Origin: Dimorphilus gyrociliatus
Taxonomy: Eukaryota; Annelida; Polychaeta; Dinophilidae
NCBI GenBank assembly: GCA_904063045.1
Contig: CAJFCJ010000019.1
Location: 3,168,684-3,232,683, forward strand
Length of the DNA stretch: 64,000 nt
Direction: 5' to 3'
The first letter of the stretch is position 1. Each line of letters begins with the position of its first letter. Positions 1 through 9,540 of the stretch are shown piece by piece. The translations under genes were made by a program, and so were the position numbers. The notes beneath the pieces were generated by a model. It had not been told where the DNA came from. It worked only from the letters and a program-made list of their open reading frames with translations, and ran no database searches.

Positions 1-90
1 ACATAAAAGGAATTTAGATCAGGAAATTTATAGTTTTTGGAATGAGATTAAATTACTTAGCACCTGTGTAGAACACGGTCAGTTTGTCTG

Positions 91-3000
91 TTAATGCCAA
101 AAACCATAGGCATTTGGAGGCGCAGAATTCCAGTTCTGCTGCCGGTGCAAATTCATTAAAGTAGGAGGATGAGAGATTGGCGCACGAGGTATATGAGACG
201 CTGATTGAACGACGCAATGTTCAGCGGACTGACGTACAATAGAATTAGCCATTTGTTCTGTTTGACTTTTGTTCCGCTTACAAGCATTTAGTTCATTCGC
301 CTGTTGTTGCTGCTGTTGCTGCTGCTGTTCTCTTCTTTTCTTCCACATTTCTGATTTTTGTTGATATTGAAGTTCTCCATGTCGAGCATAATTCATGTTT
401 TTGTGCTGATAAAAAACTAGACTGATTCTGGTAGGATGAAATCTATTAGGTTCCCTAATTGCAGTTGTAGAATGCATTTCCCTCTTTGCGCATTCAAGAA
501 GAACACTACCATGACCAAGGGCTAGTGCAACTCCTCCTATATTTTCATCCAAGAATAAATGTTCATTGTAGGAAATCTCCTCATGACCAGATTGATCTCC
601 TTCAGTCGTATTGAAATCTTCACACCACCTTAACGAGTCCTCTCTGTTGATGTCTCCTGTTTTACTTCCATTCCACCACCGACGATTATCCATACCATCA
701 GAATTTTGGGGGAAAATACCACTACCACAAGACATTTGAGTATACGGATTATTGTAATCTGGGTTGTTAGCTGTCACTAAAGAAGGTGATTGAAAGTTTT
801 GCGCTCCCGTACCAGACGAAGACATTTGCATTTGTAAATTATGAGCCATACGCATGCGTTGCTCCAACTCGGCCTTGGTTGGAGCTTTCTTTTTTGGCAT
901 ATCCCCTCCTCGTTTTCTCTTTTCTTCTTGTTGTTGCAATTTCCGCTTTTTCTTGCAAGGGGTAGGAGTTGATCGGATTCGAACTATTTGCTCAAATTTT
1001 GTTAACGTATTAACTGATCCATCTCTTTCCTGCTGTAAACGACTTTCGCGAGTTCCATCTTCAGCAGTAGGGTCAAGTATGCAAAGAGGGTGAACATGTA
1101 GTTGTTCATCCGGCCCTTTTCCCAGACCTCTGTGTTTAGTTAACGTTACTACCACAGTACTGCCGTTATTCATATTATGATTGTCCCGATGAGCATGAGA
1201 GCAATAGTCTATGCAGGCCGTTACACCAGAAAACGGTCGTCCAGAGTCTAGTCCTAAACGGCAGTCCAATCCATCTTTCTCGAATTGAGTTTGATTTCTA
1301 AAACTGTCAGGTGCTACTTGTTTGTAAATAGGACTTAAGTGAGAAGCGAGAGACTGAAGCGCATGCTCCAGTTGTGTTTCATGGCTCTCATTTTTCAAAC
1401 GAAATTTTCTGGGCTGTTGAGATCGAGCAAATTTGCAACCGTTGTAGTACATACTCCATGAACATCCGAAAGAAAATGATGCTCCTCCTACATCATCCTT
1501 CCAACCTTGACAGGCGCAAGTCTTTTGTTCGTTTGATCCACACCTTCTATCTGTCTGTAAACCGTATACTGGAAGTAATTGCCGAAGATAATCATATAAT
1601 TCATCAGCTTGTTGAGAAGGAACACCTTCCCAAACGACTATATTGACTGTGATAACTGCTTGAGGACAAGTATGTCCGACTCTTGGTCTCGCAATGATTA
1701 AAACTTTCTCCTCTATTGAAGATCGACGAATGATCCACTTTGAAACAGGACAACCTTGAGTTCCTTTCCCCTCTTTACCGGAGTAAATTATCTTTTCGAT
1801 TCGAATGGCATTCCCTGTTAATCCGGTTCTTTCTTCAAACAATTTTCTTATACCTGCTATACTTTGCGCTGCTCCAAGGTGGGTATAAAAAGGTCCTTCG
1901 ACTCGTTCGTCGTATACTGTATTTGATCCTAAACAATTACAGCTTGGCACCTCCTCTTGTGTATTACTTCTAAGCCTTTCAACTAAATCTGATTCTTCAT
2001 TTACTGGAGTCGCTGGAGCGTCGCTACATTCATTTTTATCTGGTGATACACTCGTAGAGCTTGTACCAGATGAAATAGGAGATGTTGACTGGACCTTACT
2101 AGATAATTCGGTGCTTGTTTGAAGGCTACAAGCGGTGCCTAATTTTGATTCATTATAAACCTGAGTAGATGGAGGAGGTGTAGGAAGAGGCAAACAAGTT
2201 TTTGCTCGTACCGCTGTTCCCTGCGGTCTGAGGTTTGTTGATGGTTGTGGAAGTAGAGATTGCTGATTTCCGTTATACATCGAATTAGAGTTCCGGACAT
2301 TAGGGGGATGAAAATATTGCTGATGCTGCGATATGTGGGAGGTCGAACCGGGAGATTGGGGATAGTAGGCGCTCCTAATAGGCTGTATACTTCCTTGCTC
2401 GGCACCACTTCCCGCTCCCATTCTATGCGACGTTCCTTGATAGGCTATCTGTTGTTGGGGAAGAACTGATGATGGATAGTTATTATAATTAGTTCCATAA
2501 GCCCCTGTATAGGAAGACGACGTGTTATATTGAAAATTCTGATGTGTATCTTGGCCATAATACGCGTCTCGTCTGGGGCAGTTCATCTCAGATGGGAATG
2601 GTGCTGCCCCTGAAGGATAGGTATTGTAGTAGCCAGAATTTTCATTATTTGTATAATTTGATGTCTTGTAAGATGACTGATAAGTGACTGTGGGCTGTTG
2701 ACTATAAGTATAAGGAAACGACGAACTTGGAGCAGTATTTGGAGGTGTAACTGGTGGTGGATGCTGTTGTTGTAACTGTTCAAGAACCTCTGAAAATGAC
2801 TTAAGGTCATTTTGTAATTGTTGTTTCCGCTCTGAGTCAGTTAATATGTCATTAATACTGGCTAATAATTTATTATCATCCAGTTCCTCTTCCAAATTTG
2901 TTGTTGTTGTTGCTGCTGTCGTTGTTGTTGTTGTTGTTGTTGTTGTTGTGGCAGGATAACAAGGAAGGGATGATTCTTTGGTATGATTAGGCCCACATTG

Positions 3001-4800
3001 AGAATGCGAAGCTGTTGTTGTTACTGATGAAGATGATACCGCCAACGTTTCATTCGACTCAGAAACTGAAGTTTTTAACTCCTCTCGTTGTCTTCGACTG
3101 TGTATGGTCCCATTTCGATGAATAGGGCGTGTTAGAGGTTGAACTGTTGGAGTATGTTCATCGTCTTCATCAAAAGCATATGGATCGTTTTTGAAGATTT
3201 TCTCTTTGGGCAGTTTTAAAACAATGCTTGCTTTTTTCTCTTCGCCATTTGATTCCTCATGCTTGTGATGCTTTCTTTTTTTCTTTTTTTTCTTTTTCTT
3301 GACAATCACTGGCTCAGTAATGTTTAAAATGAGATTCCCTTCTCCGCAATTTTTCGCAGCAATCGATTCTCGAACTTGTTCCTTTTTATCGTGCGTCTCC
3401 AAGTTGTAATTCTGTTCAAGACTGCTAATATCTTTGACAATTTCATTACTTTGTTTTTTGCTCATATCTTTTTTTGGAGCTGAAGACTCTTTACATACTT
3501 CTGTATCTTCTTTTTCTTTATCAACAATTATTGTAGATTCAACAGGAGTTAATTCAATGCTTTTCTCCTTAATTAAAGTTGACTCTGATTCAACTTCTTC
3601 ATAAGTACAATTCTTTTCTGTTTCATTATCTGTTACTTCAGCGATGTCTTTGTTATTTTGGCTTAAATTTTCATCTTCCTTGAGAAGAGTTTCCTCTTCT
3701 TCTTTTACCTTTTCTTCCATCTCGGGATCATAGTTATCATCGTTTGTTTCAAGGCTCGTTTCAAGATTAAGCTTTTCACCCTTATCGCACTCCACAGTTT
3801 CATGCGTCTGACTCTCACAAGATGGTAATTTCTCCTCTATGTTATCATTGACTTGGCAATCTTTCTCGGCATCATCTTTATCATTGTTATTGTCTTCGTT
3901 GCCTTCTTCTGTTGGTCCATTTGCTGTATTTTTTGACTCAATCTCAACCTGTTCCCTACTTTGGATTTCTTCTCCTTTCCCGCTATTAAGTGAATCAGAG
4001 TCATTCTCAGTTTGTTCAGATATATTTAGAGTCTTTTGTGTTTCAAGCGATTCACTATTTTGACAATCGTCACTTTCTTGCGGCTTCGACGAGAGATCCA
4101 GTACTCCTTCTGTATTATTAACTGCTGAAGCTCCAGACCACAAATTATGACCACTAGCAGCTACGCAAGTCGTCATCTTTGCCAAGCATTCGGAGAGAGA
4201 GGGACGAGAGGATTGTTTCTTGACTGCCTTATTATTAGAAGGTAGAGAAGAGTAATTTGTTTTCAAAGTTGCACTATCGTCATGTTTCGATGACGAAACT
4301 GCTTTCACTCGTCTAACTGGACTACTCTTTCGTTTTCTTTTATTTGGTTTGTCATTCGAAACATTTTGATCTGAACCTGAGGTTGCTGTGGCTTCATCTC
4401 GCTTTGACTCATCATTAATCGTAGGTACCGTTAATATTTTTGCTTTAGGGCTTGACGATTTTTTCTTCGTTGATATTTGTGAGTATGCTTCTAAAAATCC
4501 ACTGGAGGAGGAGGAAACAGCCGTCGTCGTTGTTGTAGACGTTGTTGTGGCGGCGGAAGCACAGAGACCAGCGATATTCCATGGATTGGCCATCATGGCG
4601 CTGTATGAAGCGTAAACAGGATCAAGCATACTATAAGCAACAGCTAGTTCGGGAGCCATGAATGGAGATTGAGTAATATAAGCTCCATGGGCAAAAGCAG
4701 CATTCTGTGCCAGAATTAACTGTCTATAAAAAGCATCAGAACTATTGTCTTCTGTCGATTTTTCCTCTAGCTGTTTCTTTTTTCCGCTTTGTCTATCCAT
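91..4800 (-). CDS. TET: TET methylcytosine dioxygenase, single coding exon
   Basis: This protein of about 1569 residues oxidises 5-methylcytosine in nuclear DNA using Fe(II) and 2-oxoglutarate. The cysteine-rich domain begins near C954 (motif CNCLG). The double-stranded beta-helix follows, with the iron-binding HRD motif at H1204/D1206, a low-complexity insert at roughly 1260-1400, and the closing HPTRISLVFYQH motif at H1455, whose R1458 should bind 2-oxoglutarate. The first 940 residues are acidic and Ser/Thr-rich, and a polyglutamine run sits near 1490. The whole frame is open with no intron, which is unusual for TET. I see no CXXC zinc finger in the N-terminus, as in vertebrate TET2. The start is the first ATG in frame (4798-4800); codons upstream are open only through a GTG. 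The catalytic core is certain; an upstream coding exon cannot be excluded. Confidence 0.95.
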   Translation of the reverse strand: MDRQSGKKKQLEEKSTEDNSSDAFYRQLILAQNAAFAHGAYITQSPFMAPELAVAYSMLDPVYASYSAMMANPWNIAGLCASAATTTSTTTTTAVSSSSSGFLEAYSQISTKKKSSSPKAKILTVPTINDESKRDEATATSGSDQNVSNDKPNKRKRKSSPVRRVKAVSSSKHDDSATLKTNYSSLPSNNKAVKKQSSRPSLSECLAKMTTCVAASGHNLWSGASAVNNTEGVLDLSSKPQESDDCQNSESLETQKTLNISEQTENDSDSLNSGKGEEIQSREQVEIESKNTANGPTEEGNEDNNNDKDDAEKDCQVNDNIEEKLPSCESQTHETVECDKGEKLNLETSLETNDDNYDPEMEEKVKEEEETLLKEDENLSQNNKDIAEVTDNETEKNCTYEEVESESTLIKEKSIELTPVESTIIVDKEKEDTEVCKESSAPKKDMSKKQSNEIVKDISSLEQNYNLETHDKKEQVRESIAAKNCGEGNLILNITEPVIVKKKKKKKKRKHHKHEESNGEEKKASIVLKLPKEKIFKNDPYAFDEDDEHTPTVQPLTRPIHRNGTIHSRRQREELKTSVSESNETLAVSSSSVTTTASHSQCGPNHTKESSLPCYPATTTTTTTTTTTAATTTTNLEEELDDNKLLASINDILTDSERKQQLQNDLKSFSEVLEQLQQQHPPPVTPPNTAPSSSFPYTYSQQPTVTYQSSYKTSNYTNNENSGYYNTYPSGAAPFPSEMNCPRRDAYYGQDTHQNFQYNTSSSYTGAYGTNYNNYPSSVLPQQQIAYQGTSHRMGAGSGAEQGSIQPIRSAYYPQSPGSTSHISQHQQYFHPPNVRNSNSMYNGNQQSLLPQPSTNLRPQGTAVRAKTCLPLPTPPPSTQVYNESKLGTACSLQTSTELSSKVQSTSPISSGTSSTSVSPDKNECSDAPATPVNEESDLVERLRSNTQEEVPSCNCLGSNTVYDERVEGPFYTHLGAAQSIAGIRKLFEERTGLTGNAIRIEKIIYSGKEGKGTQGCPVSKWIIRRSSIEEKVLIIARPRVGHTCPQAVITVNIVVWEGVPSQQADELYDYLRQLLPVYGLQTDRRCGSNEQKTCACQGWKDDVGGASFSFGCSWSMYYNGCKFARSQQPRKFRLKNESHETQLEHALQSLASHLSPIYKQVAPDSFRNQTQFEKDGLDCRLGLDSGRPFSGVTACIDYCSHAHRDNHNMNNGSTVVVTLTKHRGLGKGPDEQLHVHPLCILDPTAEDGTRESRLQQERDGSVNTLTKFEQIVRIRSTPTPCKKKRKLQQQEEKRKRGGDMPKKKAPTKAELEQRMRMAHNLQMQMSSSGTGAQNFQSPSLVTANNPDYNNPYTQMSCGSGIFPQNSDGMDNRRWWNGSKTGDINREDSLRWCEDFNTTEGDQSGHEEISYNEHLFLDENIGGVALALGHGSVLLECAKREMHSTTAIREPNRFHPTRISLVFYQHKNMNYARHGELQYQQKSEMWKKRREQQQQQQQQQANELNACKRNKSQTEQMANSIVRQSAEHCVVQSASHIPRAPISHPPTLMNLHRQQNWNSAPPNAYGFWH

Positions 4801-5320
4801 ATTTCGAACCAGAAAAAAAAACAACACAACAAAAGTGTTAATTACGAACGGCTCGCTTCATCTTCGATATAATAGTTTGGATCGTTAACAGCCACAGACT
4901 GAAAAATTAGCATATTTATTTCGGTAAAACGCCAATCTAGTTGCATTAACCCTCTGACCTCTAACTAATTTCATTTTGACAAATTCCTGCCTGGTATATT
5001 TTTAATTGCACAGCTCGATCGCCATGTTTTGCAAATGAGCGTCTGGTACCCAGTCTCATCATCTAGACAGGCTACCTGACTCTTATGCGTCCCAATCAAA
5101 ACACAAGTATTGTATCTTGTTTTATTTTATTTATTTTCAACGTCTACAAAAAAAAACTACATACATATAATTATATAGATAAATATAAAAAGAGTACGAC
5201 ATGGTTTGACAAATGAAAATGGTCTAAAAATAGATGAGCTAACGTTGAAACACTTTAGTTTCTATGTATCATACAGTAATAACGATAAGAATAAGTTGTT
5301 CCTTAGTACAGATATGGTTT
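4801..5320. other. TET 5' flank and H2A.Z 3' flank
   Basis: This stretch holds the TET 5' untranslated/promoter region and the H2A.Z 3' end. On the minus strand AATAAA hexamers occur near 5126-5140, about 190 nt past the H2A.Z stop, and are the likely poly(A) signals. A CGCCATGTT word (YY1-like) and an octamer-like TTTGCAAAT occur near 5020-5036. No coding sequence is seen. Confidence 0.5.
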
Positions 5321-6041
5321 CTAAGCAGCCTTCTGTGAGCCCTTCTTGCCAATAAGCGATTTGTGAATGTGGGGAATGACACCTGTTAACAGAAAATATA
5401 GATAGAGAATGCAAATTCAGGAAATAAATTGTCTTTACCTCCTCCTGCTATAGTGGCTTTGATAAGAGAATCTAATTCTTCGTCTCCTCTGATAGCAAGT
5501 TGCAAATGCCTTGGCGTTATACGTTTTACTTTCAAATCTTTTGAAGCATTTCCCGCCAATTCTAAAACTTCGGCCGTTAAATATTCTAAAATTGCGGCAC
5601 TATAGACTGCGGCTGTTGCTCCCACTCTGCCGTGACTTGTAGTTCTGTTCTTAAGATGACGATGAATTCTTCCAACGGGGAACTTTGTAGACGGAAAAAA
5701 ATTTGTTTAGGAAAGCGCGCCATTTTTCAAATAAACAAAGCAGCCGTTAAAAACTATCAATCCTCGAAATAGTATCGATTAGGCCCAATAGCTTATTAAT
5801 ATTATTTACCTGTAAGCCAGCCCTCGCAGAACGGGAAACGGCCTTCGCTTTTGCTTTTCCAGAGTCCTTTCCAGCTTTACCTCCAGCCTAAAAAAAATGT
5901 TCATAGTAAGCTAATTTTTTAGGTTAAGAGCCAAATAAATGGTGCAATATACAGATAAAAAATCGTTCTGCTCGATTTTCACTCGTGAGAGAGTGATTTT
6001 TTAATATCTTGGAAGATTTCAGTTGATTTAATACTCACCAT
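5321..6041 (-). CDS. H2AZ: Histone H2A.Z, four coding exons
   Basis: This is a replication-independent H2A variant that replaces H2A in nucleosomes, mainly at promoters. Coding exons read in minus order: 6041-6039 (only the ATG), 5887-5810, 5682-5439 and 5382-5321, giving 128 residues, the usual H2A.Z length. Diagnostic sequence includes [20 protein letters not shown] at the N-terminus, the [17 protein letters not shown] docking and acidic-patch region, and the C-terminus [14 protein letters not shown]. All introns have GT-AG ends; the last is only 56 nt (5383-5438). It is transcribed away from the small gene starting at 6183, and the ATGs are 142 bp apart, so they probably share a promoter. 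Confidence 0.97.
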
Positions 6042-6182
6042 TTTTGCTGTATGCAGACCTCAACAACGCGAAAACGAGACACAGCGTACCCTTGAAGAGA
6101 TCTTTTCGGTGATTGGTTTGAGCATGTCACGTGGTTTAAATTCCCACAATTCAATTCATGTTCCTGTTCCGTGAAATGAGCT
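6042..6182. promoter_or_regulatory. Likely bidirectional promoter, H2A.Z / 152-aa gene
   Basis: The 141 bp between the two divergent start codons contain an inverted CCAAT box (ATTGG, 6112-6116) and an E-box CACGTG (6128-6133). There is no clear TATA box. The compact arrangement implies a shared promoter; transcription start sites cannot be placed from sequence alone. Confidence 0.55.
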
Positions 6183-6697
6183 ATGGGTGAAAGTCTCCCT
6201 AAGGTTCTTGTTGTTGGCGACAGCAATGAAATTAACATTACAGTAAATGTCCACAAAAACTACTACATAGAGAGAATGCCAACATCCACTAAAACTGAAC
6301 TTGAAAAATTGCCTGGGTATATAAAAGAATTCAATCTGCGCAAAAAACAGCACAGATTTGCAGAACTGTTTTCTGAGGCAATGAATTTTGACGGAGTGTA
6401 CCTTTTATGGTATAATGATGAATATACTATTGGTTTAACTGTAACGTATGTAAAAGATATTAATAACTCTTCAGTAAAGTTACAGTATCATTTTATTACA
6501 GGTTTCAAGGGCAGTTGAAGCATTTTTGTATATTTTATTGCAATAACAACTTCCGCATTTGTTCACGAGTACGAGGCCCTTGTTTAAAAACTTTAATTAC
6601 AAAACTTATTAAAGGGACACCTATACAAAGAAAAAATAAGCCTAATGTGAAATTACACTCCCCTCTAACAATAAACAAAAGACAAAATCAGCATTAA
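6183..6697 (+). CDS. Unrecognised 152-residue protein, two exons
   Basis: The ATG at 6183 opens a frame beginning MGESLPKVLVVGDSNEI. The uninterrupted frame stops at 6518, but a 56-nt intron (6446 GTATGT to 6501 TTATTACAG) joins it in phase to a second open frame that ends at 6697. Spliced exons 6183-6445 and 6502-6697 total 459 nt, giving 152 residues plus stop. The protein has an acidic, hydrophobic first half (about residues 1-88) and a basic second half rich in Lys, Arg and Asn with several Cys. There is no signal peptide or clear membrane segment. An AATAAA lies near 6791. It is divergent from H2A.Z, so housekeeping or chromatin-linked expression is plausible, but I do not recognise the family. 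The splice call is inference from phase, intron size and consensus. Confidence 0.6.
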
Positions 6698-9540
6698 GAA
6701 TATCAACGCAACGGATAATCTCTGTTTGACTATTGTAAATTCTCTTGACTAGCAGTTAGTTTTCACCTGAAAAAATTTATGGAACAGATTTTAATAAATA
6801 CTTACTGATTTGAGATTATTATTTATTATTATGGTTTTTACAAGCTCATATTCATTTATGCAAGCATATCCTGAAAAACTTCGGTAATGCCACAACTTTG
6901 TTTTGTTATTAATCGAGTTTGTTTGTTATGCAGCGTAAGAACGAACTTCAACTTTAACACTCCATTTGAGAATTACTGTTATAATTGACTAATACGAAGT
7001 AATGAGAACCTTATTATTTATTTTCAATACAATCCACAATACAGCAAATTGTAATATTGAAATTGAAAAAACTGACTTAATTGTGCTTCTTTTTAAATTT
7101 AATAAAATGAGATTATAATTGAACATAACATGATAAACATTTATTTACAGACACCGAAGGATCATATGTTAAAAAGTTAAAAAAAAGTCATTTAATATTT
7201 CAGTAAATGATTATCAAGAGATTATTTTTTTGATTTCCCAATTGCAATCTTTCCCTTGTAATTTATAAGCTGAATAATGTGCCAAATAGAACGAAATCAT
7301 CTAATAGTTAATATAATATCTATTTAATTATATGTCTTGATATCTTAATTCATAATCTTTTACCTCTAATTATTTATAAATCTAATGGAAATGGTTTACG
7401 ATTATTGTTTTCATTATTTACACGACGTGAACTCATTTTGCAATTTTACTTTCGTTTTTGCGGAAATACCGTTCAAAAGACGGATCCCCTCCATTATTAA
7501 ACTTTAGATTCACTCTTCAAAATATCGTGGAGCCATCTAGCGTTAGAAGAATTCTTTAGGTGCTGCCATCTCGTGGGTGTGATCTATTTTCATTTTAAAA
7601 TACACCATTTTGTATTGTTTTGTATGGTATCATCTAATGAAGAAATGTTCCAATTATGGGATATAATATCTATATTTGAATTAGCGGGCGTTAATATATT
7701 TTCGGAAAGATCATAAATTTTATTAGAAGTTACCAAAAGTTATATAAAATCTAAGGCAAAGACCACCAGTAACGCCAAAAGCAATCTTATTTAACATCAA
7801 AGTGATGTGCACGTGATTTGACGCGTTTATAGACTCCTAACTATGGAATCACTTTTACGCTAATAGAGAGTCTTACTTATTCCAACTAGCTTTAAAATTA
7901 TATTAAGATAAACTTTTGAGATGCGAGAGGATACTGCTTTCCTTTTAGACCCGCAGTAAACTGATATATTATTGAGCATAGCATATTCATTTGCACATTC
8001 CATCTTTGTGTCAAGCATTTGTTAGACTCAGTCCTAGATATTTATCAGTCAAATATTGCTGTTGTCAACTACTATATACGTTCTAAATGTACATATATTT
8101 ATATTATATAAATAAGAAGAAGCTGTAACACTTTATTTTCTAAAACAGTAAAATCATTTAAGATTCGTTTTAGACCTCAACTAGAATTAGACTTAGAATT
8201 AGAGAGAGACTTAATCTGTATAGTATTTAATGGAAGTGAGTAAAGAATTCGTATTTCGTTTACTCTTTATGACAGCATATAAAATTTGCTTTCGAAAAGA
8301 ATTTCGACAACTTTGTAATCAGATATTAATGCAAAATTATCGAATTATCATCTAACTTATTCTTTTTTCCAGTTATTAGAATGATCATTAATGTAGGCTT
8401 ACATAGGAGTATTTTATTCGTTTACAAAATATTCGACTTCTTAAGATTTCACTGCACAGGAAATACTAAGAAACAGGAAGCTATAATGTCGCCAGCGCTT
8501 TTCGTTTGCGTCCGTGCTATGATGTTCGTCGCAGTTTGTTGGGGAGGCCGAAAGATGGCGATAAGAAAAAGTAGAACATTATCTGCAATGGTGTAACTCA
8601 CATAAGATATAAAAAAAATAAAACCCTCCGAAAACTTATCTCAAAAAAAAATTATTCAATTGCAAAAAGAGATAGATAACAATCTTACTAGAAATTTGCA
8701 CTATATTTACTAATTCATATAATCAGTACTAGTATTTTCGGTCATATAAGATGTAATGTTTGTAATTTAAAGCCTATGACTCTTATTACCAAGATTTGAA
8801 TGAATGTGCATCAAAATTCCATTTGAAAAACGAAAAAAAGGAACAAAGAGTATTTTTTAAGTATTGAGGACATCTGTAACACTAAAGATTTAAATTGTTG
8901 GATCTCTTTAAGATGTAAACACTATATTGTTAATATAAATTTGAAAACTTTTCTATATATTTTCTTTGAAAACAAGCAACCTAAATGGTTGCAGTAGTGG
9001 AACTTGGGAAGGTTATTAGAAAATTAAATATATCCCTTCACTCGAATAATATTATTCAAGAAACGCTAAAATTTCAAATTTCTCCCGACGGTGGAAGTTT
9101 ACTTAAAAATTGTAAATAGTGTCTCAAAACTCTGAAATATCTTATATATACATAATGCACACCCATAGAATTGCAACGCCAACAGTTTATGTATTATTTA
9201 CTTTGGAGCTGAACATGTTCATCGGAAATATAAAAATAACTAGACGATCCAGGGCAAGGCTTCAGTTTAAACTAAGTGACCAAGGTCATGCGTTTGTGAC
9301 CTGGAGTTTCAGGTTGACGCCTGCAGTTACGTGCCATAACCTTACGTCACCCGCAAAGTAAAGTGACAGAATGCCTTGTCGAGTAGAAATAAAATTTTGC
9401 AAATGATTGATGTGACGAGTCGTTAGTGAATGTTTTAGTATTTACCAAAAATCATTTCTGTTAGTAAGCTTAAAGACATAACAGCTCATAGGTAAATGGA
9501 ACACGAAGAATGCAATTAAAAACCAAGTAATATGGAGAGA
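6698..9540. other. AT-rich intergenic DNA
   Basis: No coding sequence is supported here. The stretch holds the 3' end of the 152-aa gene, two CTCF-like sites (7532-7576), one ACATCAAAG word (7794-7802), and an inverted pair of nuclear-receptor half-sites, AGGTCA and TGACCT separated by 8 bp, near 9285-9304. Confidence 0.4.
7532..7576 (-). promoter_or_regulatory. Pair of CTCF-like sites
   Basis: Two matches on the minus strand lie about 30 bp apart: CGCTAGATGGC (7532-7542) and CCACGAGATGGC (7565-7576). The second fits the CTCF core CCACNAGRTGGC exactly. They lie in intergenic DNA between the H2A.Z cluster and NR2F. Assignment to CTCF is inference. Confidence 0.45.

Noticed and set aside
854-4615. 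Several plus- and minus-strand frames inside TET
   Set aside because: They are antisense or shifted shadows of the TET coding exon and its low-complexity repeats.
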